Below, one piece after another: positions 25,970 through 34,638 of a stretch of 64,000 nt of DNA. The notes under the pieces were generated by a model that worked only from the letters and a program-made list of their open reading frames with translations, had not been told where the DNA came from and did not search any database. Position 1 is the stretch's first letter; the number at the start of each line of letters is the position of its first letter. Origin of the DNA: Costertonia aggregata (GTDB lineage Bacteria; Bacteroidota; Bacteroidia; Flavobacteriales; Flavobacteriaceae); assembly GCF_013402795.1 (NCBI RefSeq), contig NZ_CP058595.1, positions 1,771,501 to 1,835,500 of the forward strand, in the 5' to 3' direction. A program made the position numbers and the translations under genes.

Positions 25970-27307
25970 TCAAGAATTTAGGATTTTGGTCTTTTCCGCA
26001 TTAAATTCCTCCTGTGTCAAGATTCCTGCATCCAAAAGTTCCTTTAAATCCAACAAGGCTTTCTTTTTATCCATAGCGGGAGTTGCCACATTATTAGAGG
26101 AAGAATGACTTGGCTCGGAAGTCGGTGGTTTAACATCTTTGGTTTTCAAAATCAAGGCTGTTATTTCATTGAAACCTTTAATGTTTGAATAATCAACGGC
26201 CAACTGTTCTTTGGCATTTACTATAGAAGTATCGGCATTATTTTCCAGCAAATACTTTACAACATCTTTTTTACCGTTAGCTGTTGCGTAGTGTAGCGGT
26301 GTATTGCCGCTTTCGTCCTGCACGTTTATTTCCGCGCCTTCGTCCAATAGCAATTTTACCATACTTAAATGGCCGCTTTTGGTGGCTACGTGCAATAGGC
26401 TCTCACCTCCCAGATTATTGGAGACGTTAAGGGTGTAACCTGCCGTTACCGAGATATCGTTTGCCGTTTCGACCCAATCCAGATAGGAGCTCATATTACC
26501 CTCATTACCACTTAAGGGTTTTGCGTAATTTACATCTACCCCGTTTTCCAAAAACAGTTTTACAATTTCCTTTTGATTGGCCGAACAGGCATACCAAATG
26601 GGCGAGAGTCCATTTTTACTGGAAACGAGCATATCCGCTCCTTTTTCCGCCAGTAACTTTATGAGCATACGGTTGCCGGAATAGCAAGCCAGCAATAGTG
26701 GTGTCTCACCGGCGTGATTAACATAATTTGCGTCTGCCCCTCTGTTTAGAAGTAACGTTACCATGGGAGTGTTTTTGGAGTTTACGGCAAATAGCAAGGG
26801 GGTATTCCCCTGCTTATCGGTTGTGGCGATATCCGCCCCATAGTCCAATAATAGTTCAACAACGGCTTTATTGCGGTTGGCAGCCGCAAGCAATAACGGT
26901 GTTTGTGCTTCGTTGTTCTCAATATCTGCGGGCATACCGCTTTCCAAGAGTTTTTCAACGACTTCAGTCTGTCCGTTACCGGCCAAAATATGCAATAGGC
27001 TGCTGCCCTTATGATCTTTTATTTCGGTATTGGCTCCTTTCTCGAGAAGGTATAGGGCGGTCTGTTTTTGTTTTTGTAGGCAGGCGAAATAAAAAGGTGT
27101 CTCACCGGCATGATCTTCATAGTCAAGTTCTGCACCTTCACCTATCAATATTTTACAAAGATCTAAGTAGCCCCTATGTGCGGCATAATGCAAGGCGGTT
27201 CGCCCTTTTTCGTCGGTATACCCAACTTCTACCTCTTTATTTTTTAAAAGGATTTCAGCTATTTTTCGTTTCCCGCCTTCGCAAGCGGTAATAAATGACA
27301 TGGACAT
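25970..27307 (-). CDS. Ankyrin-repeat protein with C-terminal SHOCT domain
   Basis: The 445-residue protein has no clear signal peptide. It contains about eleven ankyrin repeats (for example GRTALHYAAHRGYLDLCKIL, GETPLLLACYSGNRMLIKLL, GNTPLHYATANGKKDVVKYL) covering residues about 5-385. A Ser/Pro-rich linker follows, then a SHOCT domain (KKKALLDLKELLDAGILTQEEF, the last 30 residues; here quoted only as LLDAGILTQEEF). SHOCT is a short oligomerisation module usually found on membrane proteins. The protein is probably a cytosolic scaffold. It is 17 bases downstream of a second ankyrin gene. Confidence 0.9.
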   Translation of the reverse strand: MSMSFITACEGGKRKIAEILLKNKEVEVGYTDEKGRTALHYAAHRGYLDLCKILIGEGAELDYEDHAGETPFYFACLQKQKQTALYLLEKGANTEIKDHKGSSLLHILAGNGQTEVVEKLLESGMPADIENNEAQTPLLLAAANRNKAVVELLLDYGADIATTDKQGNTPLLFAVNSKNTPMVTLLLNRGADANYVNHAGETPLLLACYSGNRMLIKLLAEKGADMLVSSKNGLSPIWYACSANQKEIVKLFLENGVDVNYAKPLSGNEGNMSSYLDWVETANDISVTAGYTLNVSNNLGGESLLHVATKSGHLSMVKLLLDEGAEINVQDESGNTPLHYATANGKKDVVKYLLENNADTSIVNAKEQLAVDYSNIKGFNEITALILKTKDVKPPTSEPSHSSSNNVATPAMDKKKALLDLKELLDAGILTQEEFNAEKTKILNS

Positions 27308-27324
27308 AGTTGAATGTTTTTAAA

Positions 27325-28467
27325 TTATGAACTGGAAAGCAAAAGCTCAACAGTCTTTGATTTTAGATTATCTTGGGATGCTATCATCATGGGAGTCTCC
27401 TCTTTGTCATTGGTTATATTGACATCCGCTCCGGAAGCTATCAGCAGTTTTACGAGTTTATAGACTTCCTTAGCTCTTTTTTCCTCATGTAATGTTTCAC
27501 GGCCACACACTTTATGTAGGATAGTGTTGCCGGTGTTGTCTTTTCTATTGACGTCTAACTGACCCGAATCAATGGCGATTTGTAAAAACCCGGGTGCGCT
27601 GATGGCCAACGTATCTATTTTTGAGTATTCCCTACCATAAGTATCAACACTGGTTTGATACAAATCGGCCCCGTCTTCCAAAAGTAGCTGTAGATGGTTA
27701 AGGTCAGATGCACAAAAAAGTGTTTCGCCACGCTGCGTGGTCTGGTCAAAATCTGGAAACCCGTATTGCCTCATTATCTCGTACTTCTCGGTGCCACCGC
27801 CTTGACTGATTGCCAAGAAAAAGGGCGATTCGCCATTTTTGTTTTGAGCGTTTGCGTCGGCACCGTTTTCCATCAACCATTGTATATAAGGATTGCGATG
27901 TTCTTTTACCGCAATATGCAACGGGGTCGCATGGGCGGTATTAGGCTTGTCCAAATCTAGGCCTTCATCATATAAAAGCTGTAAATAACCTAAACCCTTA
28001 TCAAATTTTCGGGTATATTTTTTTACGACTTGATGGATAAGGTTTTCCTCGGACCTGTTGATAATAGTAACGTCACAACCGTTGGAAATCATTGTTTTGA
28101 CAATTTCGATATCAACTTCATTTTCCAGGGCAAGACTTAAAAGTGATTTCCCCTCAAGTTCGTCATTTAAGTTTTGGACTTTGGATAAAAACCCATTTAA
28201 AAACGCAATAGATTCCTCGTCATTGGATAAATACTTGATAATGCTGTTAAAAATTGATGTGTTGAAACTGTCGTATTCATAAATATCGGTTTCGATGAAG
28301 TCGTTTTCAATGAACAGGTCTACAATGTCAAAAGCTTTATCGCGTATGATGTTATCCTGTATTCCTTTGATATGATAATCTTTTAGGGTGTCTGGCAATG
28401 TTTCCCCGCTTTTCAACAATTCTTTTGCTTTGGTATAATCCCTTTTTTGGAGTGCCTCTTGTAACAT
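27325..28467 (-). CDS. Ankyrin-repeat protein
   Basis: This 380-residue protein has a helical N-terminal part with few sequence hallmarks, then ankyrin repeats (TAHATPLHIAVKEHRNPYIQ, NGESPFFLAISQGGG, GNTILHKVCGRETLHEEKRA, DKEETPMMIASQDNLKSKTV). There is no signal peptide. It lies immediately upstream of the ankyrin-SHOCT gene, and both are probably cotranscribed and may interact. It starts 127 bases downstream of the DUF2721 gene, so this could be a separate promoter. No enzyme domain is visible. Confidence 0.87.
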   Translation of the reverse strand: MLQEALQKRDYTKAKELLKSGETLPDTLKDYHIKGIQDNIIRDKAFDIVDLFIENDFIETDIYEYDSFNTSIFNSIIKYLSNDEESIAFLNGFLSKVQNLNDELEGKSLLSLALENEVDIEIVKTMISNGCDVTIINRSEENLIHQVVKKYTRKFDKGLGYLQLLYDEGLDLDKPNTAHATPLHIAVKEHRNPYIQWLMENGADANAQNKNGESPFFLAISQGGGTEKYEIMRQYGFPDFDQTTQRGETLFCASDLNHLQLLLEDGADLYQTSVDTYGREYSKIDTLAISAPGFLQIAIDSGQLDVNRKDNTGNTILHKVCGRETLHEEKRAKEVYKLVKLLIASGADVNITNDKEETPMMIASQDNLKSKTVELLLSSS

Positions 28468-28593
28468 AGTTTGATTATTTCTTCTTTACCGTATTACCAT
28501 GATGAACGAATATCGCAACACTATGGTATTTTTGACAAATGTAATGTTGAAACCGAAGTCTGGCATCCCTGAAAACAGGGCTTTGTATCGATA

Positions 28594-28983
28594 TCAAGAA
28601 GACATATCCTGCAATTGGATGGAAAGCGCCCGGGTAGACAACTGTACTTCGACCAAGCTTAAGACCAATGAAACCATAAGCGCAAAGAGGCTTATGCCGA
28701 ATACCAAATTGGCCAAAGTATCATATTCAAAATAGATAAGGGCCATGGTTACCACCGCCAACAAAAAACTAAAAATAGCAGTGGCTTGCATATTTTTTAT
28801 GAGCGTTAGCCGTTTTCGTAATTTTTTTACCTGAAGACCAATAGACTTGGATTCGGTCTCAGTATATTTTTGATGTAGTTGTCGAATCAGCGCCGCAATG
28901 GCCAAATAACGGGCGTTATAGGCCAGCATGGTCAATGATATGGCCGGGAACAAAAGGGCGGGTATGCTTAAGGTCAATTCCAT
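28594..28983 (-). CDS. DUF2721 family membrane protein
   Basis: The 129-residue protein has three hydrophobic segments (about residues 4-27, 64-85, 92-115). The family's basic loop lies between the first two, with RYLAIAALIRQLHQKY and VKKLRKRLTLIKNMQA. DUF2721 proteins are small inner-membrane proteins of unknown function. It lies 12 bases downstream of the Asp-box lipoprotein gene and is probably the last gene of the run that begins at 34505. Confidence 0.85.
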   Translation of the reverse strand: MELTLSIPALLFPAISLTMLAYNARYLAIAALIRQLHQKYTETESKSIGLQVKKLRKRLTLIKNMQATAIFSFLLAVVTMALIYFEYDTLANLVFGISLFALMVSLVLSLVEVQLSTRALSIQLQDMSS

Positions 28984-28995
28984 ATTGAAAAGATA

Positions 28996-30165
28996 TCACT
29001 TTACGGTTGTATCAATATTGACTTTATATAGGTTGTTCCTATCTGTAAGGTAAACGACGCTTTTGTTTAAAGGATATATATGATAGGAGTCTCCTTCAAA
29101 GAAAACGGTTGAATCTTTCTTGGTCAATAATGGTTTTGTTCTTTCTTTTCCGTTCCCATCCAATAGATAAGCAAAGGTCGGTCGTTCTTCATCCACAAAA
29201 GATTGGGCAGTGGTAATGGCAACAGTTTCATCGGATATGTACTTGATGTCGGCAATATTCAACTGTGTGGAGTCATTGAACGAAGTGCTTTGCCGCCAGT
29301 TTTCCCCTCCATCCGCAGTAAAAAGAAGTGTTCCCGACAAGCCTCCGATGAACCCGGCATTTTCATTTTTGAAGTCAACGGAGTTTAATGAAGCATTTTT
29401 TCTCTCGGAGCTAAACAATATTTGCCAAGAAGTACCCCCATCATGACTTTTGTACGCATTTCCCATTTGGGTAACCAGGTATAATATACTTTCTGAGACG
29501 ATATCAAAATCATAGATAGCACCTGTCTCGTTCTCAAGACCTATATGGGAATGGGTCGACCAGTTTTTTCCACCATCCGTAGTCTTCAGAATCAAAGGTT
29601 TTGAAACGCCAATGCCAGTGTCAAAACCCATTGCAAAACCCAGTTTGTTTCTAAATTTGATTTTATATAATTGATGTGTGTCACCTACCAAACCGTCTAA
29701 CGGTTTAATATTGAACACACTCCAATGATTCAAAGTTGAATCACCCTTGGCAATAAAAGAACCTTCTCCTACTGCAAAAGCTTCACCATTGCAAAAGGCC
29801 ACACTATGAAACGAATTTGCAAAGGGTGAAAGCTGTATTTGTTTCCAGTTTTTCCCGCCATCTACCGTACTTCTTATCCGTAACCCAGTTCCACCTACCA
29901 GCACACCTTTTTCGTCAGATTCGAATGCGGATGCATTATACACATGAAAAGAAGTATTTGTTAAGCTGTGAACAAGGCTTACCTCAGTACTGTCAATACC
30001 ATTTATGAATTTTCTTGGTGTAAACTTATGTTCTTCTTGAGTGATTTCCCTAAAGCCAGAAAATTCATCAACGGGGATATATTTTTCTTCTTCTTGTGCC
30101 TTGGTGTCCTTACATGATATAAAAAGGACAGTGACCAAGATAACATAAAGATTTTTTTTCAACAT
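28996..30165 (-). CDS. Lipoprotein with Asp-box beta-propeller repeats (YCF48-like)
   Basis: The 389-residue protein has a signal peptide with lipobox LFISC, an acidic linker, then a propeller with Asp-box motifs (STVDGGKNW, TTDGGKNW, SHDGGTSW, TADGGENW). The architecture resembles YCF48/sortilin-like and Asp-box lipoproteins of Bacteroidota, which bind or scaffold other surface components. It is 6 bases downstream of the ThuA gene and 12 bases upstream of DUF2721. No hydrolase active site is visible, so a binding function is more likely than a sialidase one. Confidence 0.82.
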   Translation of the reverse strand: MLKKNLYVILVTVLFISCKDTKAQEEEKYIPVDEFSGFREITQEEHKFTPRKFINGIDSTEVSLVHSLTNTSFHVYNASAFESDEKGVLVGGTGLRIRSTVDGGKNWKQIQLSPFANSFHSVAFCNGEAFAVGEGSFIAKGDSTLNHWSVFNIKPLDGLVGDTHQLYKIKFRNKLGFAMGFDTGIGVSKPLILKTTDGGKNWSTHSHIGLENETGAIYDFDIVSESILYLVTQMGNAYKSHDGGTSWQILFSSERKNASLNSVDFKNENAGFIGGLSGTLLFTADGGENWRQSTSFNDSTQLNIADIKYISDETVAITTAQSFVDEERPTFAYLLDGNGKERTKPLLTKKDSTVFFEGDSYHIYPLNKSVVYLTDRNNLYKVNIDTTVK

Positions 30166-30171
30166 ATAAAA

Positions 30172-31152
30172 TCAATTAATAACGGTTAGCGAACTTGATT
30201 TTTTGGCCGTTGGAAAATCTTCGGGTATTTTCTGGGTTACCTTGCCCGAAGCGGCCCACTCCGTTCCCCGCAACATACTGGTCATAAAACCAATACAATT
30301 TACCGAATAATCGGCATGCCCCATTATGTTATGAAAAATACGCCCTTTGCCGTATCTTAAAACCATTAATGCCGGTTCGTGCCGTCCCGTGCCCTCGTTG
30401 TTAGGGTCTGCATATGCCGTTGCCAATATCTCCATATTTTCCCCCGGCCCACGAAGGCTGTTGTAGAGTTCATCTTTGGTATGCAACCATTTTGAGGGCA
30501 TTCCCTTCGTAATGGGGTGTTCAGTATTTCTGATTTGTATTTCATATTCACTTTGAGTGCCGTGGGCACCTGCATTTCCGGGCGAGTTGTCCCTAATCTC
30601 TTCCCCGGCACTGTTGTAATAAATGTATGGGCCATCTTTTTCCGAGCGGTCTCCCCAACCGCCAAGCCCTATCATTGTATTGTAGGCTTTCCATTTCGGG
30701 AACGAATTATCGGCCGCGTGAAAAACGACCAATCCGCCACCGTTTTCTACATATGTTTCAAATGCACTTTGCGTTTTTCGGGGCCACGGTGCTGCATTCC
30801 ACCCAAAATTGGAGATAACCACATCATACTCTGAAAAAGGTGGGTTAAAGTTGGGGTCTGTTTTGGGTGTTTCGAGAGATTCTGTGGTATTTACCCCATC
30901 AATCACAAACTGTCCGAGGTATTTCTCACCCTTCCACGTATATTTTGAGCGGTAAACATCTACCGTAAATTTGCCTGTATCTTCCAAGGCCCGTTTAAGC
31001 ATATATGTGATTTTAGGCCATTGTTCGTGATTGTTTTGCCCGTCCACGATAAGAACTTTAAGTTCATCGTCTTCTGAAGCCTGCGATTGGCACGAACCTA
31101 CTTGTAACGTCAGCGTGGTGAAGAGTAGAAATGTCAATGATTTAAATGGCAT
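30172..31152 (-). CDS. ThuA-domain secreted protein
   Basis: The 326-residue protein has a signal peptide, with a possible lipobox at VGSC, and a ThuA (trehalose-utilisation-like, glutamine amidotransferase-fold) domain. The core is LKVLIVDGQNNHEQWPKIT, then YDVVISNFGWNAAPWP, GGGLVVFHAADNSFPKW and a C-terminal GKGRIFHNIMGHADYS. ThuA proteins in Bacteroidota are usually secreted and linked to sugar or glycoside metabolism, often beside Gfo/Idh/MocA dehydrogenases. Here the neighbours are Asp-box proteins and a GyrI-like protein. The exact reaction is unknown. Confidence 0.9.
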   Translation of the reverse strand: MPFKSLTFLLFTTLTLQVGSCQSQASEDDELKVLIVDGQNNHEQWPKITYMLKRALEDTGKFTVDVYRSKYTWKGEKYLGQFVIDGVNTTESLETPKTDPNFNPPFSEYDVVISNFGWNAAPWPRKTQSAFETYVENGGGLVVFHAADNSFPKWKAYNTMIGLGGWGDRSEKDGPYIYYNSAGEEIRDNSPGNAGAHGTQSEYEIQIRNTEHPITKGMPSKWLHTKDELYNSLRGPGENMEILATAYADPNNEGTGRHEPALMVLRYGKGRIFHNIMGHADYSVNCIGFMTSMLRGTEWAASGKVTQKIPEDFPTAKKSSSLTVIN

Positions 31153-31176
31153 AATTCTCAGTTATTTAGTTTTGGT

Positions 31177-31656
31177 TCACTTGCTTTTAATGGGTATCCA
31201 GATTTCTTCTTCCGAATCGGGGTCGTTGTTTTTATAGTTTGCACCCAATAATTCAAAATGGGGCCTATCATCTAATAGATAATCGGAATTTGGGAGCCAC
31301 CGCCCAAAAATATACCGGACAGTTTCTTGAAAACCATTTGCAGGACCTTTATGGTGAAAAATGGCATATAAGCCACTGTCCAAGGTAAATTTTTCCAACC
31401 CCTCCGAGGATGATCCATAATTGGAAACTTCTACTGCCGCCCACTTTGTGAATTCAGTATTGGGATTAAAAGTAGAAAAATAACTATCATCATATACTTG
31501 CAGGGAATATAAATTTATCCCTACTGTATTTTGAATGCGTTTTCGCAAAGGCATAAAGTTTTGCCAAAGTTCACGGGTCTTATTGTTGGTCAAAGACATC
31601 CGCAAACTTTTCCCAACCAATTTCTTTTGCGCAATGGTCTCTATTCTGGGATTCAT
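31177..31656 (-). CDS. GyrI-like small-molecule-binding domain protein
   Basis: The 159-residue protein starts with RIETIAQKKLVGKSLRMSL, typical of the GyrI-like/AraC effector-binding (SOUL-like) fold. It continues with FTKWAAVEVSNYGSSSEG, LDSGLYAIFHHKGPANGF and the C-terminal DDRPHFELLG and EEEIWIPIKSK. Stand-alone members bind hydrophobic or cationic ligands, and a few hydrolyse cyclopropanoid compounds. The start overlaps the stop of the Asp-box protein gene (TAATG). The ligand is unknown. Confidence 0.87.
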   Translation of the reverse strand: MNPRIETIAQKKLVGKSLRMSLTNNKTRELWQNFMPLRKRIQNTVGINLYSLQVYDDSYFSTFNPNTEFTKWAAVEVSNYGSSSEGLEKFTLDSGLYAIFHHKGPANGFQETVRYIFGRWLPNSDYLLDDRPHFELLGANYKNNDPDSEEEIWIPIKSK

Positions 31657-34505
31657 TACTCAATCTCAAAAGTCACATTTTTAGTGCCGCCATTACCTTT
31701 CAACTCAACCACGTACTTTCCTTTGGGCAAATAGGTTTTTCCGTTTTTGGCATCTTTGAGCTCGGTCTTTTTCCTTTTTAAATAGGCCATTCTGCCAGCT
31801 TTCGAAAAAGCCAAATCATAGGATAGTACGTTAAGGCCCTTATCTGCCTCTAGCTCTGTCGCACTAACTACAATACCGTCCATGGTTTTTATGGTGGCGA
31901 TATATTTTTCGGCTTTTGAAGCGTAAAACGTAATATCAAGCCCCGGTGTTTGCGGTTTTGCCCAAGAGCTCCATGAACTTCCCCAACGGGAGGAGTGTTT
32001 TATGTTTTCCAACGGATAAATATGTAGCTCTTCGGAAATTACATCTCGGGTCATTTGTTGCAAGGCTGCAATGTCCGCTTTATAAATACTCCGCCCGTGT
32101 GTGCCCACCAACAAATGTTTTGCTTTCGGCTGGATAACCAGATCGTGTACGGCAACGTTGGGCATCCCATTTTGAAAAACAGTCCACGAATCGCCTTGGT
32201 CAAAGGAAACATAGAGCCCGTTGTCCGTTCCTACAAAAAGCAAATTTTCATTTTCGGTATCTTCCAAAATTACATTTACGGGAGAAGCGGGTAAATTGTT
32301 TGTAATACTTTTCCAAGTTTGTCCATAATCATCGCTGACATATATATATGGCGTGAAATCATCCCAACGGTACCCGTTTAGACTGGCATATACACGCTCT
32401 TTTTTATGTTTTGAGGCTATGACCCTACTGACCCACATGTTTTTTGGTAAAGCGTTGGATATCACCGACCAGCTTCCCCCGGCATCTTTGCTCACTTGTA
32501 TAAGACCATCATCACTGCCGGTATATAACAAACCAAATTTAAAAGGCGATTCGGAAATTGTGGTCAATGTCCCGTAGGCAACGTTGCCCGGCTTGCCCCC
32601 ATGGGTCAAATCACTGGATATGGTTTCCCAAGCATCCCCTTGATTTAAGGAACGGTGTAATTTATTCCCTCCCAAATAGAGGATGTCCTGATTGTGCGGG
32701 GAAAGCAATATAGGAGTTTGCCAGTTAAAGCGATATGGGGTTTCGCCCAGTTCGTGTTTGGGCTGTATATACTTTTGCGTATCCTTGGCCAGATCAAGCC
32801 TGTAATAGTTCCCGAACTGAAAACCGGTATACACGATATTGGCGTCTCTGGCATCAATCTGTACTTGCATACCATCACCGCCCATAATCGATTTCCAAGG
32901 GTATTGCCCGCTTTGGTGCCAACCGCTATTCTCCTTGGAGGTGTGGGCGCCCATCCAAACCCCATTATCCTGTAAACCCCCATATACATTATAAGGCTCT
33001 TGGTTGTCAACGTTTATGGCATAAAACTGGCCCACAGTAGGGGAATTGTTTTTTTGCCAGCTCTTACCATCATCGTAAGAAATGTTGATTCCGCCGTCAT
33101 TACCATTTATCAAGTGTCCGGGCATTTTGGGATTGATCCAAAGGGCATGATGGTCGGAGTGTACATTTTCCCCATTTATAGCGGTATATGTTTTTCCACC
33201 ATCATCTGACTTTATGATAGGAACTCCCGCCAGATATATACGATTTACATCTGAGGGGTCAACCCGAATCTGGGCAAAATAATACCCGTAGCTATAAAAA
33301 AGATCATCTATATAATTTTCATTTTGCTTGTTCCATGTCTTACCGCCATCGTCACTTCTATACACTTCGGCACCTACAACCGGCGTATCAAAAAGCAAGG
33401 TGTTGGCATTTTCCAGATACTTTGCCAAGTCAACGGGTTTGGCGGCACCGCTGCGCACCATTTGCTTTACGTTTTCCGCCCTATATTTTTCTTGAAAATT
33501 GTTGGTCTTAAGAAAAGCGTTCAATTTTTTATCGTCAATTTTCAAAAAATCATTGGTAGACATTGTCTTGAAATCTTCCTTGGTCAATCCACTTGATTTC
33601 TTTTTGGGTTCTTTGGATTTTTCTCTTCTGAACTGATTGTCATGAACGGCATACACCGTGTTTTCGTCAAAAACGGCCAAACCTATCCGCCCCACACCAT
33701 CCCCGGTAGGGAAACCACTTTCAGGTACGGATATTTTTACCCAACTCGAACCACCATCGTTACTTTTGTATACGGCAGATAAATTGCCGCTCCCTTGAAA
33801 GTCCCATGCCTTTCTATCTTTTTGCCATGAGGCGGCATATTGTGTATTGAAGTTATCGGGAGCATGGGCAACATCGATTATTCCGGCATTATCGCTCACA
33901 AAAAGTGTTTTTTCCCAAGTTTGCCCGCCATCCAATGTTTTATAAATACCGCGCTCTGCATTGGGAGAATATAGGTGTCCGGTCACCCCTACCACGACCT
34001 CTTCGGGATTTTTAGGATTGATCAAGATGCGACCCATATGATGTGAATCCCGCAGGCCCATATTTTCCCAAGTTTTGCCTTCATCGGTTGATTTTAAAAT
34101 ACCGATACCGGCATAGGAAGAGCGTGAGGCATTGTTCTCGCCCGTGCCTACCCAAATTGTGCCCGATTTCCAATCAACGGCAATATCGCCTACATTTTGG
34201 GTTTGGGAATTGTCCAAAACCGGGGTAAAAGTAGTACCGTTATTATTGGTATGCCATAGTCCGCCCGAGGCGTAGCCCACGTAAAATTCTGTCGGGTTTT
34301 CAGGATTCACGTCCACATCTACCACTCTACCGCTCATTACCGAAGGGCCAATATTTTTCAAAGGGATGTTTTTCACCAATGAGTTGGCTTCCATCTCTTG
34401 TTCTTGTTGTAGCGCCAGCGTTACTTTTTCAACAGAGGTAGAGGGTATTTGAGAAAACGATATGGCGGTAATGGCCAAAAAAGCGAAGAAAACAAAGTGT
34501 TTCAT
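31656..34505 (-). CDS. Large secreted Asp-box (VPS10/sortilin-like) propeller protein
   Basis: The 949-residue protein has a signal peptide (about 18 residues) and many Asp-box motifs: STDEGKTW, TLDGGQTW, SNDGGSSW, SDDGGKTW, SYDDGKSW, SKDAGGSW, SDDYGQTW, SFDQGDSW. These form one or two large beta propellers as in sortilin or the BNR/glycosyl-hydrolase-like proteins of Bacteroidota. A C-terminal beta-sandwich (SKAEKYIATIKTMDG to the end) follows; there is no T9SS C-terminal signature. It is the first gene of a run that continues with the GyrI-like, ThuA, Asp-box and DUF2721 genes. The function is probably protein or glycan binding, or processing. Confidence 0.87.
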   Translation of the reverse strand: MKHFVFFAFLAITAISFSQIPSTSVEKVTLALQQEQEMEANSLVKNIPLKNIGPSVMSGRVVDVDVNPENPTEFYVGYASGGLWHTNNNGTTFTPVLDNSQTQNVGDIAVDWKSGTIWVGTGENNASRSSYAGIGILKSTDEGKTWENMGLRDSHHMGRILINPKNPEEVVVGVTGHLYSPNAERGIYKTLDGGQTWEKTLFVSDNAGIIDVAHAPDNFNTQYAASWQKDRKAWDFQGSGNLSAVYKSNDGGSSWVKISVPESGFPTGDGVGRIGLAVFDENTVYAVHDNQFRREKSKEPKKKSSGLTKEDFKTMSTNDFLKIDDKKLNAFLKTNNFQEKYRAENVKQMVRSGAAKPVDLAKYLENANTLLFDTPVVGAEVYRSDDGGKTWNKQNENYIDDLFYSYGYYFAQIRVDPSDVNRIYLAGVPIIKSDDGGKTYTAINGENVHSDHHALWINPKMPGHLINGNDGGINISYDDGKSWQKNNSPTVGQFYAINVDNQEPYNVYGGLQDNGVWMGAHTSKENSGWHQSGQYPWKSIMGGDGMQVQIDARDANIVYTGFQFGNYYRLDLAKDTQKYIQPKHELGETPYRFNWQTPILLSPHNQDILYLGGNKLHRSLNQGDAWETISSDLTHGGKPGNVAYGTLTTISESPFKFGLLYTGSDDGLIQVSKDAGGSWSVISNALPKNMWVSRVIASKHKKERVYASLNGYRWDDFTPYIYVSDDYGQTWKSITNNLPASPVNVILEDTENENLLFVGTDNGLYVSFDQGDSWTVFQNGMPNVAVHDLVIQPKAKHLLVGTHGRSIYKADIAALQQMTRDVISEELHIYPLENIKHSSRWGSSWSSWAKPQTPGLDITFYASKAEKYIATIKTMDGIVVSATELEADKGLNVLSYDLAFSKAGRMAYLKRKKTELKDAKNGKTYLPKGKYVVELKGNGGTKNVTFEIE

Positions 34506-34591
34506 TTTTGAATTTGATTTAGTCCAGTGAAAGTTAGTAAAACTACTTCATATTGTGAACATGCATATCGGGTTGATTTATAGGGCATATG

Positions 34592-34620
34592 TTGTATTGT
34601 TAGTATAAATAGTATTTTTG
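34592..34620 (+). promoter_or_regulatory. pepP promoter
   Basis: TTG (34592-34594), 18 bases, TATTTTTG (34613-34620) matches the Bacteroidota consensus. Transcription should start near 34627, which excludes a TTG start codon at 34618 and supports the ATG at 34639. Confidence 0.75.
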
Positions 34621-34638
34621 GAAAAATTGAAACCAGAA

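Noticed and set aside
34618-34638. TTG start of pepP at 34618
   Set aside because: It lies within the TATTTTTG promoter box, so it cannot be in the transcript.
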